From JACDHG01 sp963815295 (lineage in GTDB: Bacteria > Actinomycetota > Actinomycetes > Propionibacteriales > Nocardioidaceae), in assembly GCA_963815295.1 (NCBI GenBank), contig CAWFFZ010000008.1:372001-436000 (forward strand): a stretch of 64,000 nt of DNA. Reading direction: 5' to 3'. The stretch's first letter is position 1. Each line of letters begins with the position of its first letter. A model generated the notes under the pieces. The model searched no databases, was not told where the DNA came from, and saw nothing but the letters and a program-made list of their open reading frames with translations. Below, in pieces: positions 17,480 through 26,054 of this stretch. The position numbers and the translations under genes were made by a program.

Positions 17480-18586
17480 CTAAGTGCGCCCGCTTCGCAG
17501 CGACAGACGCTGTTGAAGCAGTACGGCACCGACGATGATGAGACCCTTCGCCACGGCCTGGGTCGACGTGTCGAGGTCGTTGAGCGTAAAAACGTTGGTC
17601 AGCGTGGTGAAAATCAGGACACCGAAGACGGTGCCGACAATCGTGCCGCGTCCACCGCTGAGCAGGGTGCCGCCGATGACGACCGCCGCAATGGCGTCTA
17701 GCTCGTAGAGCTGCCCGTGCTGGGCCGTGCCGGTTGTGGTGCGGGCCACCAGCATCGCGGCTGCGAGACCACTCGCGAGGCCGACGAGTACATAGAGGTA
17801 CACCGTGTGGCGTTGGACCTTGATGCCGGCCAGCCGGGCGGCCTCCGGGTTGCCACCGACTGCGATCGTGCGGCGCCCGAATGTCGTCCGGTTGAGCAGG
17901 ACCCAGCCGACACCAGCGACCAGCGCGAAGATGTAGACCAGCACCGGGATGCCGAGCCGGTCGTCGTTGAGGAAGTCGACGAAGCCCCGGTTCTCCGTAT
18001 CCACCAACTGGTTGCGTTTGTCGGAAATGATCTCGGCCAATCCGCGGGCACCTGCAAACATCGCGAGAGTGGCGATGAAGGGTGCCATCCGACCGTAGGC
18101 GACGAGGACGCCGTTGATGATGCCGCAACAGGCGCCGACTATCACTGCCGTGAAGATGATGATGACCCAGTGAAAGTCCGCGGCCAGCGTTTGCGTCGCC
18201 ACGGTTGTGCACCAGACCCCAGCCAGGGCGACGATCGCCCCGACTGACAGGTCGATGCCGCCACCGATGATGACGAAGGTCATCCCGACGCTGACAACTC
18301 CGATCACTGCGGCTAGGCGCAGGATCGTCAGGATGTTGTCGACGTCGGCGAACCGATCGCCAGCCGTGATGAGACCAGCCAGCATGATCAGTCCGAGTGC
18401 GGCGACAAGGCCGAGGTTGCGGCCGATCGAGCCCGACATCACCCGTCCGAACGGGCTCTCCGTGGCCGCAGCCTCGAGCGCCGCAGCCTCGATCCGGTCG
18501 CGCTCATCGGCCGGCGGCGCCGACTGAGCGGACACGGTAGTGGACGACGGCGGCGGCTCGGGCGAGTTAGTGGTGTGATCGCTCAT
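17480..18586 (-). CDS. Ribose-type ABC transporter permease
   Basis: This is a 368-residue inner-membrane protein of the BPD_transp_2 class (RbsC/XylH-like). A hydrophilic N-terminal tail of about 50 residues precedes eight to ten hydrophobic spans. The family signature GGGIDLSVGAIVALAG lies near residue 110, and the cytoplasmic coupling loop NPEAARLAGIKV near residue 265. Its ATG at 18586 overlaps the ATPase stop (ATGA), showing translational coupling. It forms the membrane channel for the binding protein encoded downstream. Confidence 0.92.
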   Translation of the reverse strand: MSDHTTNSPEPPPSSTTVSAQSAPPADERDRIEAAALEAAATESPFGRVMSGSIGRNLGLVAALGLIMLAGLITAGDRFADVDNILTILRLAAVIGVVSVGMTFVIIGGGIDLSVGAIVALAGVWCTTVATQTLAADFHWVIIIFTAVIVGACCGIINGVLVAYGRMAPFIATLAMFAGARGLAEIISDKRNQLVDTENRGFVDFLNDDRLGIPVLVYIFALVAGVGWVLLNRTTFGRRTIAVGGNPEAARLAGIKVQRHTVYLYVLVGLASGLAAAMLVARTTTGTAQHGQLYELDAIAAVVIGGTLLSGGRGTIVGTVFGVLIFTTLTNVFTLNDLDTSTQAVAKGLIIVGAVLLQQRLSLRSGRT

Positions 18587-20105
18587 GCCACCTTTCCTTC
18601 CATGAGCAGGTCGAGGACCTTGTGTTCGTCGATCTCTTGCGATGGGCCTTCGTGCACGACGCGCCCTTCTCGGACAACCAGTACGCGGTCGGCGAGTCCG
18701 AGGACCTCTTCGATCTCGCTGGACACGACCACGACAGCGACGCCCCGATCGGCGAGGGAGCGCACCAGGGCATAGATCTCCGAGCGGGCGCCAACGTCGA
18801 CGCCTCGGGTGGGCTCGTCGAGCAACAGGACACGACAATCGCGCAGCAGCCATCGGGCCAGCACGACTTTTTGTTGGTTGCCACCGGAGAGAGTCCGAAC
18901 CGAGCGGTCGACGCCCTTGGGTCGGACGTCGAGCGAGCGCGACAGTTTCTCCGACTCCTTCCGCTCGGCACGAGAGTCGAGGAATCCCAGTCGTGAGAAG
19001 CGGGACATCGTCGAGATCGTGATGTTGCTGTAGACGGACTGATCGAGCAGGAGTCCCTGGCTCTTGCGTTCCTCGGGTGCCAGGCCGACTCCGGCCCCGA
19101 CGGCGGCGCTGACCGAACCTCGGCGCAACCGCTTGCCGCCGACTGTCACCGTGCCGGTGCGCGCCCGACGCGCCCCGTATACGCGTCTCAAGGATCTCAG
19201 AGCGACCGGAGCCGACCAGGCCGGCGAACCCGATGATCTCCCCAGCTCGTACGGCGAAGCTGACGTCTCTGAACACACGGTCGTCGCTTAGGTCACTCAC
19301 ATTGAGCACGACAGCCTGCTCGGAGGCCGCAGTGTCGTTGGTCGTGCGCTGCGGAAAGACGTACTCGATGGCACGCCCGGTCATGAGCTTGATCAGCTCA
19401 CTGGTCGGCGTCTCACGGGCAGGAAGACCGGTGGCCACCGTGCGTCCGTCCTTCAGCACGGTCACCCGGTCACCGATCTCCCGAATCTCCTCGAGCCGGT
19501 GCGAGATGTAGATGACGGCGACGCCTTCGCGGGTCAGGTCGCGGATGACCCGGAAGAGGTTGCGGACCTCCTCCTGGTCGAGCACCGCCGAAGGCTCGTC
19601 CATGATCAGGACCTTGGACTCGCGCGACATTGCGCGCGCCATGCTCACGACCTGCTTGCTGGCGGCGGAGAGCCGAGCAACCTCGCGGCCCGGGGGGATC
19701 TCGCTGTGGCCGAGCCGAGCAAGGATGTCGCGTGTCCTGCGGTGTGCTTCGGTTGCGGAGGCTGATCCCGGCACTGGCGATTTCGTGTCCCAAGAAGACG
19801 TTGTCGGTGACGGAGAGACCATCGACGAGGTCAAGTTCCTGATAGATCGTGCCCACCCCTTGCCGGATGGCAGCGGTGGGGTGACTGAACGACACAGGTT
19901 CGCCGTTCCATCGGATTTCGCCATCGTCGGGCTGGTATACGCCTGCAAGCACCTTGATCAACGTGGACTTGCCGGCGCCGTTCTGGCCGAGCAGGCAGTG
20001 CACTTCGCCGGGTCTCACCTCCAGATCGACGCCGTCGAGCGCCCGGACGCCGGGGAAGGTCTTGACGATCCCGCGCATCTGCAACAGGGATTCTGCTTCG
20101 GCCAC
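18583..20105 (-). CDS. Sugar ABC transporter ATP-binding protein (two frameshifts)
   Basis: The restored protein is about 506 residues with two ABC cassettes, as in RbsA/MglA. Cassette 1 has Walker A GQNGAGKSTL and Q-loop YQELDLV. After a frame change near 19750 it continues with signature LSAASKQVVSMARA and Walker B VLIMDEPSAVL. A second frame change near 19190 leads into cassette 2, with LSGGNQQKVVLARW and VLLLDEPTRGVD. Each break is removed by skipping one base. The GTG start at 20105 has GAAGGAG upstream. It energises uptake through the neighbouring permease. Confidence 0.85.
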
Positions 20106-20167
20106 GATGCTCCTTCGCTCGGGGACGTGACAATCGTCACCGCGTTGCGCCGAATCTAAAGCGTCAA

Positions 20168-20215
20168 GCGAAAGTTTGCAATAGGGAAACGCAATATACT
20201 TGCGAAAGTTTTCAA
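20168..20215. promoter_or_regulatory. Direct repeat in the sugar-operon promoter, possible ROK operator
   Basis: Two near-identical 14-mers, GCGAAAGTTTGCAA (20168-20181) and GCGAAAGTTTTCAA (20202-20215), lie 34 bp apart in an unusually AT-rich 135-bp gap. The gap separates the ROK repressor stop from the ATPase start. Their position upstream of the transporter operon suggests that they are the repressor's binding sites, and the region also holds the promoter. Confidence 0.55.
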
Positions 20216-20240
20216 CGTGTGACCCGGGAGGTTCGAAGAG

Positions 20241-21437
20241 TCAGGCGACGGCGTAGACCGCATCACTGATGAGCCGGGCCGCCCCCACCACGCCGGAGTC
20301 GCCACCGAGTTCGCTGAGGACCACGGGGAGATTGCCGGTGGCCAGCGGCAACGACTGGCGGTAGATCGCACCGCGGATCTCCGCGAGCAGGGTGTGGCCG
20401 AGCCCGGCCACACCGCCGCCGATGACAATGAGGCCCGGGTTGAAGAACGACACGAGGTTGGCCAGCACCGATCCCACCCGGCGACCGCCGTCACGGGTGA
20501 GCTGCAGCGCAACTGCGTCGCCGCGACCGACGGCGAGGCTGACGTGCTCGGCGGTGAGTGCGTCCGACTCCTCGAGCAGCTCGGCTAGGACCGCCGAACG
20601 TCCGGACTTAGCCGCCGCCGTGGCGTCGCGAGCCAGTGCGGCTCCGCCGAAGAACGCCTCCAGGCAGCCGTGGTTGCCGCACGCGCAGACCGGCCCGCCC
20701 GACTCGATCCGGATGTGCCCGATGTCTCCGGCGCAGCCATCGGCGCCGCGGTAAAGGTGGCCGCCGACCACAATGCCGCAGCCGATACCGGTACCGATCT
20801 TGACGAAGAGGAAGTCTCGGGCCGATCGCGCGACGCCGGTGTGCTGCTCGCCGAGGGCCATCACGTTGACGTCGTTGTCGAGCAGCACCGGGGCGCCGAG
20901 CTCGCGGGAGAGGGCTTCGCGGACAGGGTAGCCGTCCCAGCCAGGCATGATCGGCGGCGAGACCGGCACGCCGCCCTGGAAGTCGACCGGCCCCGGTACG
21001 CCGATCCCCACGCCCGCGGGACGCTCGACGCCCTCGGTGGCGAGCAGCTTGCGGGTCACTTCGAGGGCCTCGCCGAGGACCGTCTCGGGCCCGCGCCTGA
21101 TGTCGGCGCTGAGTGAGTTGGCGCGGGCCAGCACTCCGAGCCGTCCATCGGTGACGGCTACCCGCAGCGAGGTCGCGCCCAGCTCGATGCCGACGAAGCG
21201 GAGCTGAGGATCCAGGTCGACCAGGTTTGAGCGCCGCCCTCCCCGCGAAGCCGCCGGACCACCGTCGACGGCGAGTCCCAGCTCCACGAGCCGGCCGGCC
21301 TCGGCCGCGACGGTGGTGCGGGAGACGCCGAGCCTGGCGGCCAGGTCCATTCGAGAGAGAGGTCCGTCGTCGCGCACGTACGTCAGGATCCGCGACTGGG
21401 TCGGGGTCTCAGCCCGCCCCGACAAGATATGCGCCAT
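20241..21437 (-). CDS. ROK-family transcriptional repressor (NagC/XylR-like)
   Basis: This 398-residue regulator has an N-terminal winged helix (ILTYVRDDGPLSRMDLAARLGVS in two helices, residues 15-60). It is joined to a ROK sugar-kinase-like domain with phosphate loop GIELGATSLRVAV, GVGIGVPGPVD and the zinc motif CACGNHGCLE. NagC/XylR-type proteins repress sugar operons and release DNA when a sugar or sugar phosphate binds. It is directly upstream of the ABC transporter operon on the same strand, with paired direct repeats between them, so it probably controls that operon. Confidence 0.9.
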   Translation of the reverse strand: MAHILSGRAETPTQSRILTYVRDDGPLSRMDLAARLGVSRTTVAAEAGRLVELGLAVDGGPAASRGGRRSNLVDLDPQLRFVGIELGATSLRVAVTDGRLGVLARANSLSADIRRGPETVLGEALEVTRKLLATEGVERPAGVGIGVPGPVDFQGGVPVSPPIMPGWDGYPVREALSRELGAPVLLDNDVNVMALGEQHTGVARSARDFLFVKIGTGIGCGIVVGGHLYRGADGCAGDIGHIRIESGGPVCACGNHGCLEAFFGGAALARDATAAAKSGRSAVLAELLEESDALTAEHVSLAVGRGDAVALQLTRDGGRRVGSVLANLVSFFNPGLIVIGGGVAGLGHTLLAEIRGAIYRQSLPLATGNLPVVLSELGGDSGVVGAARLISDAVYAVA

Positions 21438-21470
21438 AGCGGGATCCTCCCACGCGTGGAGTAACCAGCT

Positions 21471-22706
21471 TCACGACCTGGGGATCGGAGTCAGCCGTTG
21501 TAGCTGGATGACGTGCTGGGGCGTGAGCTCGTCGAGGCTGGTGACACCGAGCAGGCGCATGGTGCGCTCGATGTCGCGGGTCATGATCTCGATCGCGCGG
21601 TCGACGCCTGCGCGGCCACCAGCCATCAACCCATAGAGGTACGCCCGGCCGATCAACGTGAACGTGGCACCGTGGGCAATCGCAGCGACGATGTCGGCGC
21701 CGGACATGATGCCCGTGTCCAGGTGCACTTCGAGCTCGTTGCCGACCTCGCGAACGACGGACGGAAGCAGGTGGAACGGCACCGGGGCTCGGTCAAGCTG
21801 CCGCCCGCCGTGGTTGGACAAGACGATCGCGTCAGCACCGGACGCCGTCACTTTCTTGGCGTCGTCGACGGTCTGGATGCCCTTGACGACGAGGTTCCCC
21901 TTCCATTGCTCGCGGAGCCAGCCGAGGTCGGTGTAGTCGACCGTTCGGTCGAACATCGCGTCCAGCAGTTCGCCAGCAGTGCCCTGCCAGTAGTGGAACG
22001 AGGCGAAGGTGAGTGGCTCGGTTGTCAGGAAGTTGATCCACCAGCCCGGTCGGACGATCGCGTTGACGATCGTGCGAGCAGTCAGCGACGGCGGGATGGT
22101 CATCCCGTTGCGCGCATCGCGCAATCGTGCACCCGCGACCGGGGCGTCGACGGTCACGACCAGGGTGTCGAAGCCCGCGGCGGCTGCGCGGTCGACCAAC
22201 GCCATGGAAGCGTCGCGGTCCTTCCACATATACAGCTGAAACCAGTTACGCCCGTGTGGGTTGGCGGCCTTGACGTCCTCGATGGATGTCGTGCCCATCG
22301 TCGAGAGAGTGAAGGGTATGCCGGCGGCGCCCGCTGCCATTGCGCCCGCCACCTCACCCTCGGTGTGCATCATCCGAGTGAAACCGGTCGGTGCGATGCC
22401 GAACGGCAAGCTGGCGCGTTGCCCGAGTACCTGGCGGCTCGTGTCGACTTTCGACACGTCGCGCAGGATCGCGGGTCTGAACTCGATGTCGCGGAACGCT
22501 TGGCGGGCTCGAGCCAGTGACACCTCCTGCTCGGCTGCGCCGTCGGTGTAGTCGAAGGCCGCCTTCGGTGTCGTGCGTTGCGCGATCCTTCGCAGGTCTT
22601 CGATCGTGAGCGCCGACTGGAGACGTCGACGTTTCGGGCTGAGGACTGGCCGCTTGAACTGCAGCAACGGCGCTAGCTCGCTGGGCCGGGGGAGTCGACG
22701 CTTCAT
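21471..22706 (-). CDS. lldD: FMN-dependent alpha-hydroxy-acid dehydrogenase (L-lactate dehydrogenase)
   Basis: This is a 411-residue flavoenzyme of the LldD/glycolate oxidase family. It has the N-terminal TPKAAFDYTDGAAEQE block, FMN-binding FGIAPTGFTRMMH and LSTMGTTSIED, and the catalytic His in VLSNHGGRQLDRAP near residue 270. The last part carries DTGIMSGADIVAAIAHGA and LIGRAYLYGLM. It oxidises L-lactate to pyruvate, passing electrons to the respiratory chain. I choose the ATG at 22706 (MKRRLP..., the usual family start), 10 nt after the signalling-protein stop. A GTG at 22739 is the alternative. It is probably co-transcribed with the upstream phosphatase gene. Confidence 0.87.
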   Translation of the reverse strand: MKRRLPRPSELAPLLQFKRPVLSPKRRRLQSALTIEDLRRIAQRTTPKAAFDYTDGAAEQEVSLARARQAFRDIEFRPAILRDVSKVDTSRQVLGQRASLPFGIAPTGFTRMMHTEGEVAGAMAAGAAGIPFTLSTMGTTSIEDVKAANPHGRNWFQLYMWKDRDASMALVDRAAAAGFDTLVVTVDAPVAGARLRDARNGMTIPPSLTARTIVNAIVRPGWWINFLTTEPLTFASFHYWQGTAGELLDAMFDRTVDYTDLGWLREQWKGNLVVKGIQTVDDAKKVTASGADAIVLSNHGGRQLDRAPVPFHLLPSVVREVGNELEVHLDTGIMSGADIVAAIAHGATFTLIGRAYLYGLMAGGRAGVDRAIEIMTRDIERTMRLLGVTSLDELTPQHVIQLQRLTPIPRS

Positions 22707-22716
22707 GCCAGCTGCG

Positions 22717-25476
22717 TCATGGGTTGGCGGTCGCGTCACCTAGTTTGGCGCGCCGACGAGGCTGGCCGTTGGCGAGATCGTGCGTCCACATGTGAGCAGG
22801 CAAGACACACCGCACCACCGTGCCTCCGCCGGTGCTCACCATGGCGACGTCCTCGCTGAGCGCGCGGACGAGGAAGAGCCCGCGGCCTTCTCGCTGTCTA
22901 CAACCGGTAGCCGTTGTCCGAGCTCGTCGAGATCCGGGTCGCCGCTGCCGTCATCGGAGACCTCGAGGACAATCCGGTCGCCATGCATGGCCGCGCTCAA
23001 GATCACCGTGGACCGGGCGGCCACCACGGCGTTGGCCATCAGCTCTGCGGCGACGAGCACTGCGTCGTCGGCGTGGGATTGATGCTCCCCCAGCCAGTCC
23101 TGCAGGCCCTGTCGGGCGGCCCGCATCTCGACTGGATCACCCGGTGCGACATCCCAGCTCATCCGCTCTGGCGTCACGTCGGTCCGAGTGCGCCGTAACA
23201 CCAGCGCCAGACTGTCGTCGCGCCGGTAGCGCGCCCTTGAGCGATCGCTTGACCAGCTCGTCGGCGAACTGCGCGGCGGGCAGCTGCGCAATATCTCCCG
23301 CGTGACGAATCAACGCGTCCATTCCCTCGATCACGTTCTTGCGGGCCTCGATGAGCCCGTCGGTGTAGAGGACCAGCGACTCGTTGACGTGCAGCCTCGT
23401 GGTGACGATCTTGTCGCTGCCGACCCCTGGCCATCCGATCGCGCCCCCGGTCGCCGCGAGCTGGGTCACCTGTCCTTCTGAGCCGACCACGAGGGCCGGC
23501 GGGTGGCCGCCCGAAGCGACCTTGAGCTCGCCCGTCTGGGGGTGGTAGCGCGCGATGACCACGGTGGCGACCACGCCAGTCGCCTGTGCAGAGAGCAGAT
23601 CGTCGGCCCGGACAACCATGTGCTCCAGCGGCGTACCGTCGACAGCGGCGAATCGCAAGGCGTGCACGACGAGGAGGGCATCCTTGGTCGCGGCAACCCC
23701 ATGGCCGAGGACATCGACGACGGCGACGTGCAGCTCGCCCGTCGCCAGCATGTGCCAGTCGAACAGGTCACCGCCGGTCGGTGACGACGGGTCAGAGGCG
23801 ACGTAGGCGACGGCGATGTCGGCTCCATCGATGCCGGGCGGCTCCGGCGCCACTGCCTGCTGAAGGTGGTCGACCACGAGGCGCTGTGCCGCTTGAGCCT
23901 CGACCAACCGACTGAACTGGTCACGCAGCTCTTCGTACTCCTCCGCCGGGGTGATGTCGCGGGCCACGACCACGAGCGTCTGCGAACTCCTGTCGACGTC
24001 AGTGGCGGTGGTGGCGGAGCACGACAGACGACGATGGCCGCCGTCGACCCTCGTGATGAGCACCTCCGCCGGCAGCGGCGGGTCGTTTGCCCAGCCGGCG
24101 AAGTTGATCGGAACCCCGAGAGCGGTGCGCGCCTTGACGCGCGCAAGGGCGTCTCGGCGTCCAAGTACGTCGGTGGCGAGCAAGCCGGTGATCTTCTCGC
24201 AGCCGGCATTCCAGGTCAGCACGGCGCCATCGTCGGCCAGCGTGAAGATGCCGTCCGACGTCGTGGTGACGATGCGGTCAAGCTTGCGTCGCTCTTCGAC
24301 AACGCTCTCGAAGAGCCGGCCTCGGGCAATCGTGTGCGCCGTCTCGCGGGCCAAAGTCTCGAGGACCACTACGTCGGCCAACGGGTCGCCCTCGAGGCCG
24401 GTCCGGTCGAACACCACCAGTGCCCCGAGTCTGCGCTGCTCATCGACCAAGGGCGCGGAGATGCAGTCGCGCCACCCTCTCTCGCCCAACAGGCCGGCGA
24501 TGGCATGGGAATCCGTTGCGGTGACCCGGAGTGCCTCGGGCTCGGTAGCAAGGGCGGCCGCGAGCGAATGTGAGTCGACTCCCTCGTTGGCCACGGTGAC
24601 GTCGCTGTCGGCATCCAGTTGATGGATCTCCAGGTCACCTGCTTCGTCGAACAAGATCAGCTCGGCGCCGCGCGACTCAAAGCAGCGGGCCACGTCGAGG
24701 AGGAAGTCGTCGATCGCGTCGCGCGGGTGCAGCGGAGCGGACAGGGTCTGGGCGGCCTCCCGCAGGCCGTTGAGGCGGTAGCGATCGGATCGTGCGGTGG
24801 CGTAGCCCTGATAGGCCAGATGCAGGACAAGCAGCGGCACAGGGAAAAGCACGACGGCGACCGAGTTGCTGTCAGCGGCCAACACGAACAACAGTCCGAT
24901 CAGCACGTTGACGGCCCAGCCGCCGAGCCAGCCCGGCAGCAGAACAGGGCGTAGGTCACGCAGTACTTTACGGACGGACTGGCGCCCAGATATCGCGAGG
25001 ACAAGGGTGAACGCCGTGTTGTTGACCACGGCGACGCAGGTGAGGGCGACAACCAGCCAACCGAGCTTCTCCAGCGAAACGCCTGGATAGTCGGCGAAGG
25101 CTGACAGCACGACACTTCCCACGCCGGCTGCCAGCGACCACTGGGCGACGTTGAAGGCGGCTTTAACCCGGGCGGTACGTCGCAGGCTCGAGATGATGAT
25201 CTGGACGACGGCCACGGTCGCCACCACGACGAGGGGAGAGAACCCGAAGATGACGGGCGCGAGCGCTGCCTCGAACAAGGTCAGGGCATCGACATCGTCA
25301 CCGCGGCGAAAGCGCACCCGCAGGTGTCCAGCCACCACGAGACCGAATGCAAGGAACGGGAGGGTCTCCCATTCAGGGGCGGCCTGGGGCCGAAGATCCA
25401 GGACCTCGGCAAAAACGACGGTGGCCACTGTGGCCACCAGCAGGGCGGCTACATACGCCTGGAGCCGCCTATCCAC
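22717..25476 (-). CDS. Membrane GAF-PAS-SpoIIE phosphatase with C-terminal HATPase (two frameshifts)
   Basis: The reconstructed protein has about 919 residues. Order: an N-terminal membrane region of about seven spans (residues 5-225), a GAF-like sensor (about 250-385), a PAS domain (about 390-510), and a PP2C-type SpoIIE phosphatase (about 540-745, with PTGGDLFDW, VVDVLGHGVAA and LYTDGLIEAR). A HATPase_c module of the RsbW/anti-sigma type ends it (VAAELMANAV, EVSDDGSG, GRGLFLVRAL). The frame shifts near 23235 (one base skipped) and near 22890 (one base missing). Such proteins reset partner-switching of sigma factors or anti-anti-sigma factors. The GTG start at 25476 lacks a clear ribosome site. 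Downstream is lldD; upstream is the GNDWE-repeat peptide. Confidence 0.8.
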
Positions 25477-25503
25477 GGACGAGGGGAAAACGTTAGTGCT
25501 CGA

Positions 25504-25704
25504 TCACTCCCAGTCGTTGCCGCTGTGAGCAATCTCCCAGTCGTTACCGTGGCGGTCGGGAGCGAGCTCCCAGTCATTGCCCATGTCGCTCTGGGGGGCA
25601 AACTCCCAGTCGTTGCCGGCCAAGGTCATCGACGGACTCGGGCCGCCAAGGGCGATCAGCGCGAGGAGGGACGCCGCGGTTGCGGCGGTCAAGCGCTTCT
25701 TCAT
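25504..25704 (-). CDS. Small secreted protein with four GNDWE repeats
   Basis: This is a 66-residue protein I do not recognise. Residues 1-29 are a classic Sec signal peptide (MKKRL then a hydrophobic run), with likely cleavage after A29 (TLA). The mature part begins exactly at GNDWE and repeats it four times, at residues 30, 42, 53 and 62, separated by short linkers (FAPQSDM, LAPDRH, IAHS). The last repeat is the C-terminus. GGAGG sits 4-5 nt before the ATG, so expression is well supported. It ends 28 nt before the membrane SpoIIE-type signalling gene on the same strand. An extracellular peptide or signal precursor is a guess; no function is known to me. Confidence 0.72.
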   Translation of the reverse strand: MKKRLTAATAASLLALIALGGPSPSMTLAGNDWEFAPQSDMGNDWELAPDRHGNDWEIAHSGNDWE

Positions 25705-26054
25705 GGGTCCTCCATGGGATGGTGCTCAGGCCATACCGGACATGAGGTGGCCGGATGGCTCAGGACATCATTGTTGCACGGATCTCTGCCTTTTGAAGAC
25801 CACTGTCTCACTAGACTTTAGTGTCGTAGCACCGAGACGGTCCGTTTCGCTCCCTTAACGTTGCATTGTGACGGCCAACCCTTGGCCGACGCCAACACAC
25901 AATGCGGCGACGCCCAAGCCAGACTGACCTGCGTCTTGCCGGTTTCGTACGACGGCCTGGAGTGGTGACGGGGAGCGCTCTCGAGATGCCGAAGCCTGGT
26001 GGGTCTGCAAGGTTGGTGAGTTGACCACGGGTTCGTTCGCCGGAGGAGACCGTC
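25705..26054. other. 350-bp intergenic region between the GNDWE gene and dctA
   Basis: This gap holds divergent promoters for the repeat-peptide gene (minus) and dctA (plus). It contains a short inverted repeat CACTA-N5-TAGTG (25810-25824) of unknown meaning and the thiolase-like remnant described separately. I see no other coding sequence. Confidence 0.6.
25855..25947 (-). pseudogene. Thiolase C-terminal remnant
   Basis: In one minus-strand frame about 26 codons ending at a TAA (25855-25857) read DAGQSGLGVAALCVGVGQGL..., matching the glycine-rich C-terminal loop with catalytic Cys (xCxGxGQG) of acetyl-CoA acetyltransferases. Nothing upstream in this frame looks like the rest of a thiolase. 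I read it as the 3' end of a deleted gene. It is short, so chance similarity is possible. Confidence 0.45.
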
